In this document: positions 10,636 through 19,630 of the stretch, in pieces | Position numbering within the stretch: the stretch's first letter is position 1 | How the letters are laid out: the number at the start of each line of letters is the position of its first letter | From: Larix sibirica | Lineage: Eukaryota; Streptophyta; Pinopsida; Pinales; Pinaceae | Direction of reading: 5' to 3' | DNA length: 21,315 nucleotides | Assembly (NCBI GenBank): GCA_004151065.3 | Contig: NWUY0300004654.1 | Location: forward strand, 22,709-44,023 | Made by a program: the position numbers and the translations under genes | Notes under the pieces: generated by a model | Database searches by the model: none | The model's input: only the letters and a program-made list of their open reading frames with translations | What the model was told of the DNA's origin: nothing

Positions 10636-12770
10636 ATGTCATATCTTTTGGTTTCTTTTTTCTTCCATGGTTTCTAAATGTTTTTCTGTACTCTTCTATG
10701 TAAAAATATATATAATATTCTATAGTACTCATAGAATGGTATTCAGTAGGAGCTCAACAAGAAAACTCCTAGAATTTTTGAAAACAACTTGTAGTTTTGT
10801 AATAGAACTCTTAGAAACTGTAGTTCATTACTCCTCTTTTCGAATACTTATAGGTGTGAAGGATTGTTGTGCTCAACATTTTAGTACAAACATTTTCCAT
10901 TTTTTGTTTCAAAAAGAAAGAAGGATAATTGCATACATTAAAGGAAGGAGAATTGTTGTAGGTGAGCATAGAGGCTAGGCAATATAGGATCCTTTACCTA
11001 TTGTGTTTTTCTACTCCTAAATACTTGAGAAACCATCAATTCATGTTATATGAGGTTCTCTGACATCATACAATAGGTTGGACTCATTCTACACACACTG
11101 GCAATCACTAGAGGGGTTGTATTTCCCAAGGGAACCATGGATCAATGAATGAAAATTCCATCCTTTTATTGAATGGAATGGTAGAAAATAGTGCCATGGT
11201 TGGGATGGTTGAGTGAGATACATATAAATACTCATAGTTGGGTATTTTGGATAAGGAGAAGAAAAAATGGGTTGTGGGATGAGAGAGAGAATCCTGCAAG
11301 TGTTTCTTTCTCCCTCGTGGCGTCATAGCTCAACTTCGGGGTGGTATCTACAAATGATACCTAGAGTTGAGTGGAATTATGCTCTTACATAACCAATTTA
11401 TTTGATATTATTTGTTAAAATATTTGTTATATATAAATGTGGAATGATTTTAGTTTCTTACTGTGAATAATATGCCTATTTGTGTTGGATGTATGTGTAG
11501 TTAGAGTGTTAATTCATCTGTGTTTTAGATTTATTCATTTAAACATGCATTTTCTTATTTATGAATTTGTATTATGGCCCATGGTGAAAAATTTAGAAGC
11601 ATAAAATTCATAAATACCCCCTCCTATGGTTGGAATGATGGATGGGAATGTGGTAAGTAGTGGCTGAATTTTCACCCATAATTGATTTTATGAGGCACTC
11701 GAACACTTTTCATTCTAAAATTCACTTAGATTTATTGTTTTCAATGTAGATATTATCCTTCACTCGAACACAATGGTAATATATTTTACATGATATCTAT
11801 CTTGAAAATAACAAAAACAAATGAATTTTAGGTTGAGAGCATTCTTTTCTTTACTATTCTTCTAAAAATGAAAATCTAAAGAATTTAAAGATAATTACTA
11901 TAGAAATCACCCTCCTGAAATTTTCCTAAGAGAATTATGAAAACCATAACAAATTATGGAACTCCAAAATATTTTAAGATAACAACTATAAAAGACTTAA
12001 CTTTCGATTTTACATAGAATAGATGAAAGTCATAAGAACTTTTATTTGAGAGAGTAGACGAGAGCCATAAAATGATCATTTTGAAATTTAGAATATTACC
12101 CTGTTAATGGGGGGATTAAAAGGTTCAATATGGTGATTTTTACAGTGCTCAATTAGTCTCAAATTTTTTGCTCCACTATTACTTGAGAAAATGTAATCTC
12201 CTAGAGATTGTCAATCATTCTTTCATTGGAATTGTGCTAATTAGATAGATGCCAATCAAGTACATAGTTAGATAATGATTCAACCAAACTACTTAAAATT
12301 ATAGGAACATGAATATAATCGATAAATTCAAATTGGTATTTTAGAAAACGTACTCATAGGAACTTCCTATATACTGTATTATCTCGAACTTGATAATGAG
12401 TGTTCAATTGAGAAAAACCAATTGGGAGTCCACTTTGATAATGATATGAGATATGATGAGGGTGATTGCTTCGCTAAGAATCTCAACTACTTTTCTATAT
12501 CCAAAAACATTATTAGTTCTAGATCCAATAAAAGTGCCTCTTTAACTTAGAAGCTACTTGGTAGTTGGAAATATCACCCATGTCGTAGGACCGATTTTCC
12601 AAGTGTTGCAGCTGGCACTGTCCACATATCCTAGATAACTGATATTCTCATATGACATCTCCCAAGCAAAAATACCAAGTAACATAATTGTGCACGTGAA
12701 ACAAATAATATATAAAAATATGATTAAAAAAATACAACATGATACAATAAGTATTGCAAGATATCAATGC
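10636..12770. other. Unassigned AT-rich DNA, possibly 3' end of the gypsy relic
   Basis: No gene is recognised. The minus-strand gypsy pol frame ends at 12771, so its 3' untranslated region and 3' LTR should lie here, but I could not identify LTR ends or a polypurine tract. A TATA-like atataaat at 11222-11229 and a small hairpin (ggtatc at 11343-11348, gataccat its partner 11356-11361 as gatacc) occur on the plus strand. Their meaning is unclear. Confidence 0.4.
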
Positions 12771-13462
12771 CTACACAAAGTAACTATTTAGATAGATATC
12801 ATTACGAGTCTTGGAAAGTGATTCTCCATCGTAATTAACTAACTCATAAGATACCCATTTCAAAACAGTTTTAATGATGTATGGGCCTTGCCACATGGAT
12901 TCAAACTTTCCTTTACCTAATTTATCATGGTCTTGATCATAAACTAACGAAAAGTCACCTTCCTAAAATAATCGAGGATGGGCATTCATCTCATATTGTG
13001 ATTTGACTTGTTTTTTTGCATTTCTTTAGTAAGAGTAGGCTCCTATCGCGTTTCATTAAGATGTTGGAAATAGAGGAGATTCTCTTCTTGAGAAGAGTTG
13101 TCGGGTAGGATCTCAATGATGAGTTGTAATGATAGAATCTCACATTCGATTGGAAATACTGCTTCAAATCCATATACCAAGCTGGAAAGTAATGAATCTA
13201 GTTGCAGTTTTGGCTTGAAGTTCAATACAGCTAAAGGGGAAAAAACAGAATGATATCCCCATTATTCTTGTTCTTTGTTAACTAAACATTGCATCACAGT
13301 ATTCAAAACATATTAACCAATTCTACTTGACCATTATGCTATGGAGAATATGGTGAAGACAATTCTTGTTGAAGTCCTAATCTAGTCATAATTTCTTGCA
13401 TGAGCGAATTCCAAAAATAAGATCCATCATCAGTAACGATATCTTTAATCATGAAAAACATG
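12771..13462 (-). pseudogene. Integrase relic, C-terminal part (Ty3/gypsy)
   Basis: Integrase inserts the element cDNA into the genome. The minus strand from about 13462 reads IKDIVTDDGSYF, whose TDDG box holds the second catalytic Asp, then RLGLQQELSSPYSP, a stop, and NGQVELVN with the catalytic Glu. After a frameshift the sequence runs LVYGFEAVFPIECEIL and QEENLLYFQHLNETR. After another shift it reads VYDQDHDKLGKGKFESMWQG and PYIIKTVL, and the frame ends in NSYFV with TAG at 12771-12773. The region before IKDIV, with the HHCC zinc-binding domain and the first catalytic Asp, is absent. The Asp-to-Glu spacing is compatible with the family. The domain is inactive through truncation, stops and frameshifts. 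Confidence 0.85.
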
Positions 13463-13469
13463 GAAATGA

Positions 13470-14185
13470 TGTGATTGAATATAAAGTACAACATAATTAG
13501 CGATAAATCTTCGAAGAAAATTCACCTTCCCTCGCAAACTTTGGAGTGGTCTAATTATTTTTGGGAGAGGGAACGAAGTTATTATATTAACCTTCAAGGG
13601 ATCATCCATGATCCCATACCTGGATAAAATGAAACCATGTAACCTCCCACTGATCGCATGAAATATACAATGCTTTAGTGATGATGACGAGTAAATATTG
13701 AACGAAGGTGTGCACAATGGTCGGTTCGTAGCCTAGAGCGGGCTCCTAAGTCATCAATATAAGAAAGTAGCCTTGATGTTTTTAAGATTGAAGGGCATCT
13801 TTTGATACATGAAAGTGCTCTAAGGGAAAATGAAAGAATTTTTATCGAGGCACACATTCTTAATGTATATTTGATTGTAATTAGAAAATACATCCACGAA
13901 GGAAACGCTTTAATTACTAGAAGATTCATCTATGATTTGATAGATAAAGGGTGTGGGATAATTGTCTTTTGGACAATCCAAATTTAGGTCCCTAAATTTA
14001 GTACATATGTGGATGGTTTCCTACTTCTTGTTCATAGAAATGGGATTGGATATCCACTCACTCAAAAGAATGGGATAAATCAAATCAACTTTCAATAGCT
14101 TTTCTACTTCTAGTTTAATAGCACTTTTTTTTTTGGGATTAACACGTCTTGGCTTTTATCGAACAGATTTAACATTGTCATATTT
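13470..14185 (-). pseudogene. Reverse transcriptase relic (Ty3/gypsy)
   Basis: The RT copies element RNA into DNA. In order along the minus strand: AIKLEVEKLLKVDLIYPI (near 14050-14120), SEWISNPI, KFRDLNLDCPKDNYPTPF (near 13950-14000), MPFNLKNIKATF, the polymerase box YIDDL (13747-13761, both Asp codons intact), then in another frame CIFHAISGRLHGF, GIMDDPLKV and the thumb LQSLRGKVNFLRRFIANY (to about 13490). ATF and YIDD are almost adjacent, whereas the family usually has some 15 to 20 residues between them, so a small deletion lies near 13760-13775. Several stops are present (for example after MNKK, EXXSSN and FIFP). RNase H should follow, but the next recognisable sequence is integrase. Confidence 0.88.
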
Positions 14186-14194
14186 TTTTATCTC

Positions 14195-15041
14195 ATTGTC
14201 AACAATAATATGACCCTCACCAAACATTTCTTCATGCAACCAAGAAAAGACATAGCCAAACTCTTTGAAAAGAGAAGTATAAAATATGATTTCTTATGTA
14301 GAACAATCTGTGACAATATTGGTGTTTTCAACAATGCCCTGCTTGATAGAGATATCAATAGAAATTGTTTTCGTAATATTCACCAAATTGCCATCTTCAT
14401 ATACATTGTGTAATAAAACAAGGCATTGGTACAACTCCTTGCTATTAGGAAGTGTAAGGTATTTTTAATGATTGTAACTAAGGAATAAATGATGACCTGT
14501 GATGCATGTCATCCCAAGTTTGTTTGAATATATTCATGACTTCAAGGATGGATTTGTTTGAAGAAAAAACATTATCCAAGGGATGATGAGAACAAGGAGT
14601 GTTGATAGCCCATATGGGTGAAGTGTATGAATCGTATTCCTTGTGTGGGAGAAGAATTTGATTGTCCAATCCATATAAATAGTTTGGTATGCAAATTTGA
14701 TGGAAGATAAGGGTAAGCTAACCTTCAAGGAAACATACTCAAAGAAATTGGCACTGCCTCTTCATCATTTTCCACTAATAAACATTTCAATGAGACTACA
14801 TGCGATGTAGTGGAGTCATATGCTAGAATGGGTTTAGGAGAAATGGATAAAGGGATGTAGGCCACAAATGTTATGGTGAACACTGGAACATCTTGATGGG
14901 TTTTTATCAGTAAAGGGATTGTAAAATTTCCCATGAGGCAAGTGTCCTTAAACATTCCTACCCAAACATTATGAATTACCTTGAGTGAATTCCCAATTAA
15001 AGGTACATTCAAGTGGTTACTTGTGTCAAGAATACAATAAT
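14195..15041 (-). pseudogene. Gypsy pol linker between protease and RT
   Basis: This stretch continues the pol relic. Readable pieces are IIIIDELDYC at its upstream edge, then a 95-codon frame (14725-15012) with VPLIGNSLKVIHNVWVGMF, and toward the RT fragments resembling LHEEMFGEGHIIVDNEIKK in broken frames. Such poorly conserved linkers are normal between PR and RT in this group. No catalytic motif is expected here. Overlapping plus-strand frames (14210-14413, 14286-14468) are shadows. Confidence 0.6.
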
Positions 15042-15597
15042 CTAACTCGTCAATAATAATGATATTTCCTTTGATGAGGAAACCGAATCGCTCGAAAAAC
15101 CAAAGGTACTATATGTCATTGCATGTATCCAACTACATCCCAATAAAAGAGTGTAATCTATGGGTGCATCAACTACCTCAACTTGAGTCGTAAGAGCCTT
15201 ACCACCAAATTCAATTGGGCATGTAGTGATAATTACGTGAGCTGGGAATGAATATCCATCAAATTCCTTGAGAATAGTATGATATCGGACTAAGATGGGT
15301 GATCCTAAATCTTTCCAACATCTTAACGCCATAACACAAATTGATGCCCCTTCATCAATGATGATCCTAAATATATTATTTTCATGATGTGACTTTTGCT
15401 TGAAAAGTGATTTGTGAAGTGAGCCTGCATGTTAAGTGGTCTATGTAAAATGTGATCAAGTGAGTATTAGATCGATCAACAATGTTGATGGTATACAATT
15501 GTGCCTTTTTCTACATAGGGAAACTCTGCAAGACCTTGAATGCTTACATGGTGCATGGTGCTTAAGCTAAATCTTCAACAACATTATAGTTGTGAGT
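15042..15597 (-). pseudogene. Aspartic protease relic and preceding gag-pol segment
   Basis: Retroviral-type aspartic protease releases the mature element proteins. On the minus strand, HNYNVVEDLA near 15590 opens a frame with two stops, running to FYIDHLT near 15440. A frameshift near 15390 leads to the protease core: IIIDEGASICVMALRCW, with the catalytic-site Asp codon at 15354-15356, then FGGKALTTQVEVVDAPIDY and TLLLGCSWIHAMT (the conserved LLGRSW box, Arg replaced by Cys). In this lineage the site is DEGAS rather than the classical DTG or DSG. The 96-codon frame from 15332 to 15042 is uninterrupted, the best preserved part of the element. The upstream gag is not recognisable. Confidence 0.82.
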
Positions 15598-15600
15598 GGC

Positions 15601-15825
15601 TCCCATATTAGGATTATGGGTCTTCCAATGTAAAACATCCTTTTCAGGGAAGGGTACTATAGAAATGAAACCGCATCCTCATCATGAATGAAATAAAAAA
15701 GACAACAAAGATATTTGCATTCTCTTTGTTAAAGAAACTAAAATAACAATAAAATATGAGTATGCATCTCACTCCAATCCCTTATCCTCTTTTATTAATG
15801 TAAAACCTTCAACTCACAACGATGT
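15601..15825. other. Junction between gypsy relic and LINE-type relic
   Basis: About 220 bp of AT-rich sequence without a recognisable motif. On the minus strand it lies 3' of the zf-RVT relic and 5' of the gypsy protease. No poly(A) tract, target-site duplication or LTR end could be identified here. Confidence 0.4.
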
Positions 15826-16590
15826 TCATGTATCTTCTTTCCACCACTGACGAAATGCAGATGGAGAACTAATCTCATCTTCAAAACATATTTTCATCAA
15901 AGCTTCCAATGAATAAACATTATCGAAACTCTCAAGCAGTGCCAAACACCACGGATTGAGGATCGCACCATGAATCGAACATCACTAAGGAGGATTTATC
16001 CCGAGTGTAACCTCCCTTGCATAAATTTTATATGCTCGGACTGAACAAACTCCCAACAATACCTTGCAAAAGAGCATTCCCTGAAGAGGTGCTTCACTTG
16101 TTCCAACTTGTGACAAGAAGGGAGGAGTCCATCTTAGAGACAACTTTTTCAAGTAATGAATTTGTAGAAAGGACTTGGTGAATCACTCGCCATGCAAACA
16201 CCCAATACTTGTAGCTCACCTAAATTAACCACAAATTATGTAATCTCTTGATCCACCTTCTCTATGCGTCCATAGAAACACATCATGAGCTAAGAATAGG
16301 GATAAGATCCTACTACATATGAAGAAGAAGGTACAATATCTGAGAATAATATTCAAACAGGGGGCACTAAAATATCCATTTCTGATCATTCCAAAAGGTG
16401 TTGAATGCATATCTATATTCATTTTGAAAAGGTGTTTACATGGAATATCATTGATAATCTCCAAAATAACATGTCTATCCATGAAAGATAATGATATCTC
16501 ATAGGAAATGGATCGCAAGTCCTTCCAACTTGGGGTACTAGCTGTTAAATTTTTAGAATTTACTTCAATCNATAATAATGTAAAGTACAA
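15826..16590 (-). pseudogene. LINE-type zinc-binding (zf-RVT) region relic
   Basis: zf-RVT is the Cys/His-rich segment that follows the RT of plant LINE-like elements. On the minus strand a 121-codon frame (16590-16225, with an N at 16571) contains FGMIRNGYFSA, resembling the W-x-NG-x-FS motif upstream of zf-RVT. A second frame then gives RRWIKRLHNLW, a stop, and YWVFAWRVIHQVLSTNSLLE (16150-16215). After a frameshift comes the metal-binding box CHKLEQVKHLFRECSFARY (first Cys 16113-16115, second Cys 16074-16076) followed by W. The frame ends in RQWWKEDT with TGA at 15826. Family and order are clear. Endonuclease and RT proper are absent. Confidence 0.68.
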
Positions 16591-17630
16591 GTAGAATATT
16601 CTTCGAAGTTACAATATTTCAACAAAAATAATGTCATCCCTTCATAATTTTCTCCAACCCCACTCTCAACTTTCTACTCTCAACCATGGTTTCTTGTAGT
16701 AGAATCACATATGATCTTTGTAATTCCACCAATATTGTTAGGGCTAGTATTTTAGAGGTACTTCCCAACCCTCTAATGGCGAGGGATGAGGTAATCATGG
16801 TTTACTCCTAGAAAGGTTGTGTTCTACTCTAAGGACCCCTTTTGTGGATTTTTCTTTTCCATGTTGAATCTCTTTTAGGGATTTTTCTTTTACATGTAGG
16901 AGGAAATATTTCCTCCATGCACTTGATGAGAGTAAGTACCTCCTCATATTCAGGTATAAATCTCCTTTGATTCCCTCTTACCCTTTGTCTTTATCACTCG
17001 TCTTATTCCTTAGGATATATTTAGATTTGACTTTCATGTTTGAATACTCCTTTAAAAAAAAATTAATGGGTTCATGGAAAGATCGGAAGCCCCCTCACTG
17101 ATCAAAGTGCCTTCTAAGATTGTTAATGCAATGTTTTCTTTCCTTGAGACATTTTGAAGGATACACTTCCCCCTAACAAGGTCTGCATCATTCTCTTCTT
17201 CCCTTAAAACCTATAAGGCCTTTCTGCTCAAATCCTTAGGGGTCAACCATTCTTCACTCTCCTTAACTTGAAATTGACTTCTTTTATTAAGATGGAAGAT
17301 TTTGAATGATGAGATTGTAACTTACCACTTGGATTCTTGTAGTTAAATATAATATCTTCCTATTACTATGAATTTGGTTGGTCCCTTTGTCCTTGGGACT
17401 ATGTCTAGAGGTTTTCCAAGGTTTCATGTACATATCTTCCTCTAGCTTCACGGAAATGTCAATTCCTCTTAGTCATTAACTTTTTTCCATGGACACTTTG
17501 AGATACATTAGGACTACAATTCTTTGTACACTCCTTTTATCCTCCTTTACATGTAGGGATTTCTTCCTTTTATCATTTAAAGCTTCAAAAATATACACAA
17601 ACTTTATTTGGAAATCCTTTTGGACATAAG
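16591..17630. other. Unassigned spacer between zf-RVT and DUF4283 relics
   Basis: If both relics belong to one LINE, ORF1's C-terminus and the endonuclease and RT should lie here, but I recognise neither. Minus-strand sequence just after the zinc knuckle is rich in Lys and Asn codons, as in the variable tails of such ORF1 proteins, which is weak support for a tail. A direct repeat of ggatttttctttt occurs at 16846 and 16879. Confidence 0.45.
16899..16916. repeat. Perfect 18-bp palindrome
   Basis: ggaggaaatatttcctcc is its own reverse complement. It shares the core gaaatatttc with the 16-bp palindrome at 5728. No function is assigned. Confidence 0.85.
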
Positions 17631-17631
17631 G

Positions 17632-18240
17632 CATTGGATAGTTCTTCAAAACATACCCATTTGCATGACAATGAGCACACCTAAAAGGGAATTTTACATA
17701 TCCACCATTTGAACATTAATTGTCTCTCCCAAATCAATTGATATATACTGTGAGAGCCTTTTCTCAAGTTATAGCTCTATCAATGTTTGTGCTACCATCC
17801 TATAGGCATTATACTTATACGTTTCATAAGTGTTGATCATTTGATTGAAACTATATCCAACACCCCTTAGTATCTTGTCATTTTAGACTTATATAGGAAC
17901 ACCTAGTAGCTTCACTAACACTAGTTGATTTGTAGATACTTTTGATCTTGGATTAAAGTAGATTGTCAACTTATGTAGGTATAACAACGTTGATCCCCAA
18001 TACCATTGACCCTTCAACACCTTTTATACATCCTCTTTGGATCTAAAATAGAACCTTAACCATCCCTTTGCAATCAATGGAACCTAGAAGCATAACCCAG
18101 TAGAGGGAACCATACTCTTTAGAGTCAACCATGTAAGGTTTGCTTAACAATCTACCCACCATATAATTTTCTAGTTAGGGTTTTACCACTACAGTCCATA
18201 ATTTGCTCCAACCTCACATCTTCCCCAACCACCAATATCT
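17632..18240 (-). pseudogene. DUF4283 plus CCHC zinc-knuckle ORF relic (LINE ORF1-like)
   Basis: DUF4283 with a C-terminal zinc knuckle is typical of the first ORF of plant LINE-like elements, where it is thought to bind the element RNA. One minus-strand frame from 18071 reads AKGWLRFYFRSKEDV, a stop at 18024, KVLKGQWYWGSTLLYLHKLT and LVLVKLLGVPI. It then has stops at 17889 and 17883, NDKILRGVGYSF, YKYNAYRMVAQTLIEL, a stop at 17769 and SIDLGETI. A frameshift near 17700 leads to FPFRCAHCHANGYVLKNYP. The knuckle keeps CX2CX4HX4C spacing (codons at 17677, 17668, 17653, 17638), but the His and last Cys positions are both Tyr. The N-terminal part (18075-18240) is only weakly recognisable. Confidence 0.78.
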
Positions 18241-18659
18241 CCTTCATTTTCTTATTTTCACACAATACCTTGCATTCCTTCCCTTACTTTTGCTTGCATC
18301 CTCTATATTCTTCTCTAAGCCTCCATTATTGTCACTATAATCTTCCCATTCCAAGTTTCTCCCTATGAAACTTGATCATCTTGGTTCCAATTGTGTGTTT
18401 TTTTCTCAGTCATGCTGGTTCTAATGGTTCACCTTTAACTTGTATACATGTAGCCTATTTGGGTTCGATAATGATTAAAAGTTGTACACAAAGATCCTTC
18501 TTGGCCTTGCTTGAAGATACACCAATTGTAAATATGTGTTAGGTGTTTGGATCATTATACTACAACTGTTGATGATCCTAGCACAACTGATACCTCCATC
18601 CTTTGATAAATTTTAATCCACTTTTTTCCTAACCCTAAATCATTCTCTTGTAGGTTTGA
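18241..18659. other. Unassigned sequence between DUF4283 relic and chromovirus LTR
   Basis: On the minus strand this lies immediately outside the 3' LTR and upstream of the DUF4283 relic. It may include the degenerate N-terminus or leader of the DUF4283 ORF: the minus strand near 18200-18260 reads about VGEDVRLEQIMDCSGKTL. Nothing firm is seen. Confidence 0.4.
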
Positions 18660-19127
18660 TGTTGTGGTATACTTTACCCTACAAATTAAAGAAAATAAAT
18701 AAAAACAGAGATAAAAAATTGCCGAAAACTCAACAATATAGAGTATAATAACTGAGCAAAAGAATAAGCAAGAGGAATGCAAAAGAAATGACTCTTGTAT
18801 TATGAAAAGAAAATATGGAAGCAAAGGTCAAATGCCTCTTAAGGTTGGGAAACTTTTCACTTGGGAAGGGATCAGATACAATAATTCTCAATGAAGCAAT
18901 TCACATCCTTCTAGCTCTTTAAATAAGCCTCCAAGATCCAAAACCCTAACTACTTGACATGGTCAAATAATTAATAAGTATCGGCTTCTAGGTGGACCTT
19001 AATTAATAAAGAGACCCTTTTTACATTGATTGTTGACTACTAACTACTTGGTCATATTCAAAAGAGATGGTCATATACATTACTTGACTAAATCCTAAAG
19101 TAAGGGGGGTAGGGTAGAACACTAACA
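18660..19127 (-). repeat. 3' LTR of the chromovirus, 468 bp
   Basis: On the minus strand it starts TGTTAG (19127) directly after a purine tract and ends CAACA at 18660, giving the TG..CA ends and short inverted terminal repeat typical of LTRs. A TATA-like box lies about 200 bp in. The start is well supported by the polypurine tract. The end is chosen from the terminal inverted repeat and is less certain, because the 5' LTR is not in the window for comparison and the target-site duplication cannot be checked. Confidence 0.62.
18917..18926 (-). promoter_or_regulatory. TATA-like element in the chromovirus LTR
   Basis: The minus strand reads ttatttaaag, about 200 nt inside the LTR, where the core promoter at the U3/R border of plant LTRs is expected. 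Transcription would start some 30 nt further on if it works. Confidence 0.4.
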
Positions 19128-19141
19128 TGCCATCCCCCTTC
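19128..19141 (-). other. Polypurine tract of the chromovirus
   Basis: The minus strand reads gaagggggatggc followed by a, then the LTR start TGTTAG. A purine-rich run directly before the 3' LTR primes plus-strand DNA synthesis in LTR retrotransposons. Position and composition fit. Confidence 0.6.
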
Positions 19142-19184
19142 AAAAGCAGTTTTGTCCTCAAAAATGAAAGTGTGAAAGTTGTTG

Positions 19185-19630
19185 CAAAATCCTTGTTAGT
19201 TCCTATGTGGCATCTTCTAGTGTCATATATTTCCATTGGATCAAAACTTCTTTGATTGTACTCTTGCACAATTGATGTTCCTTGGAAACCAATATCGTTG
19301 TCGACTAGAGCCAAATGGACCCTTCCTCATCCAATTCTAATAATATGATCTGCACTTTACAATTAGATCCTACCACTTTTTTGAGGCAAGATATGTGAAA
19401 TACTAGGTGAAATTTATTGTGATCTGGCAGAGCAAGCTTGTATGCCATTTATCCAATATTTTGGATGATTGTGTAGGGTGCATAGAACTTTGGAGCAATA
19501 TTCTGGTGGAGATGAATCTTGAGGGAGGTTTGTTATAAGGTTGGAGTTGTAGAAACACTCAATCCCCTTATTCAAAGGAATGCTTAGAGTGATGTTGATC
19601 CACTTCTTGTTTCATTTTTTTTATCCATAA
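19185..19630 (-). pseudogene. Integrase C-terminal GPY/F module and chromodomain relic
   Basis: The GPY/F module and chromodomain form the tail of chromoviral integrase; the chromodomain binds modified histone tails or other chromatin features. On the minus strand MKQEVDQHHSKHSFE (near 19610) precedes two stops and VFLQLQPYNKP. A frameshift leads to APKFYAPYTIIQNIG (the GPY/F core, 19455-19496), a stop at 19449-19451, AYKLALPDHNKFHLVFHISC and LKKVVG. In the same frame come IILLELDEEGSIWL, a stop, TILVSKEHQLCKSTIKEVLI and QWKYMTLEDAT. The next codon is TAG (19203-19205), where the family has the Trp of ATWE, probably a TGG-to-TAG change. Confidence 0.82.

Larger units (their letters stand above)
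12771..15600 (-). mobile_element. Ty3/gypsy retrotransposon pol relic (PR-linker-RT-IN)
   Basis: Reading the minus strand from 15600 down to 12771 gives protease, a linker, reverse transcriptase and integrase in the Ty3/gypsy order (RT before IN, unlike Ty1/copia). The lineage looks non-chromoviral: the RT thumb reads LPKIIRPLQSLRGKVNFLRR and the pol ends shortly after an SYELVNYDGE-like segment, without a chromodomain. RNase H and the N-terminal half of integrase are missing. Gag is not seen, and neither LTR is found, so the true element borders are unknown. Many stops and at least five frameshifts show an old, inactive copy. Confidence 0.85.

Noticed and set aside
10613-10978. 121-codon plus-strand open frame
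   Set aside because: Low-complexity, hydrophobic and rich in Phe, Ile and Ser from T-rich DNA. It overlaps the end of another frame and has no motif. Probably chance.
13802-13987. Plus-strand open frame in the RT region
   Set aside because: It is the antisense shadow of the reverse transcriptase, whose conserved motifs are all on the minus strand.
18575-18600. Minus-strand ggtatcag resembling the primer-binding site of an LTR retrotransposon
   Set aside because: It lies about 60 bp outside the inferred LTR end rather than next to it, matches only about eight bases, and is on the 3' flank where no primer-binding site is expected.
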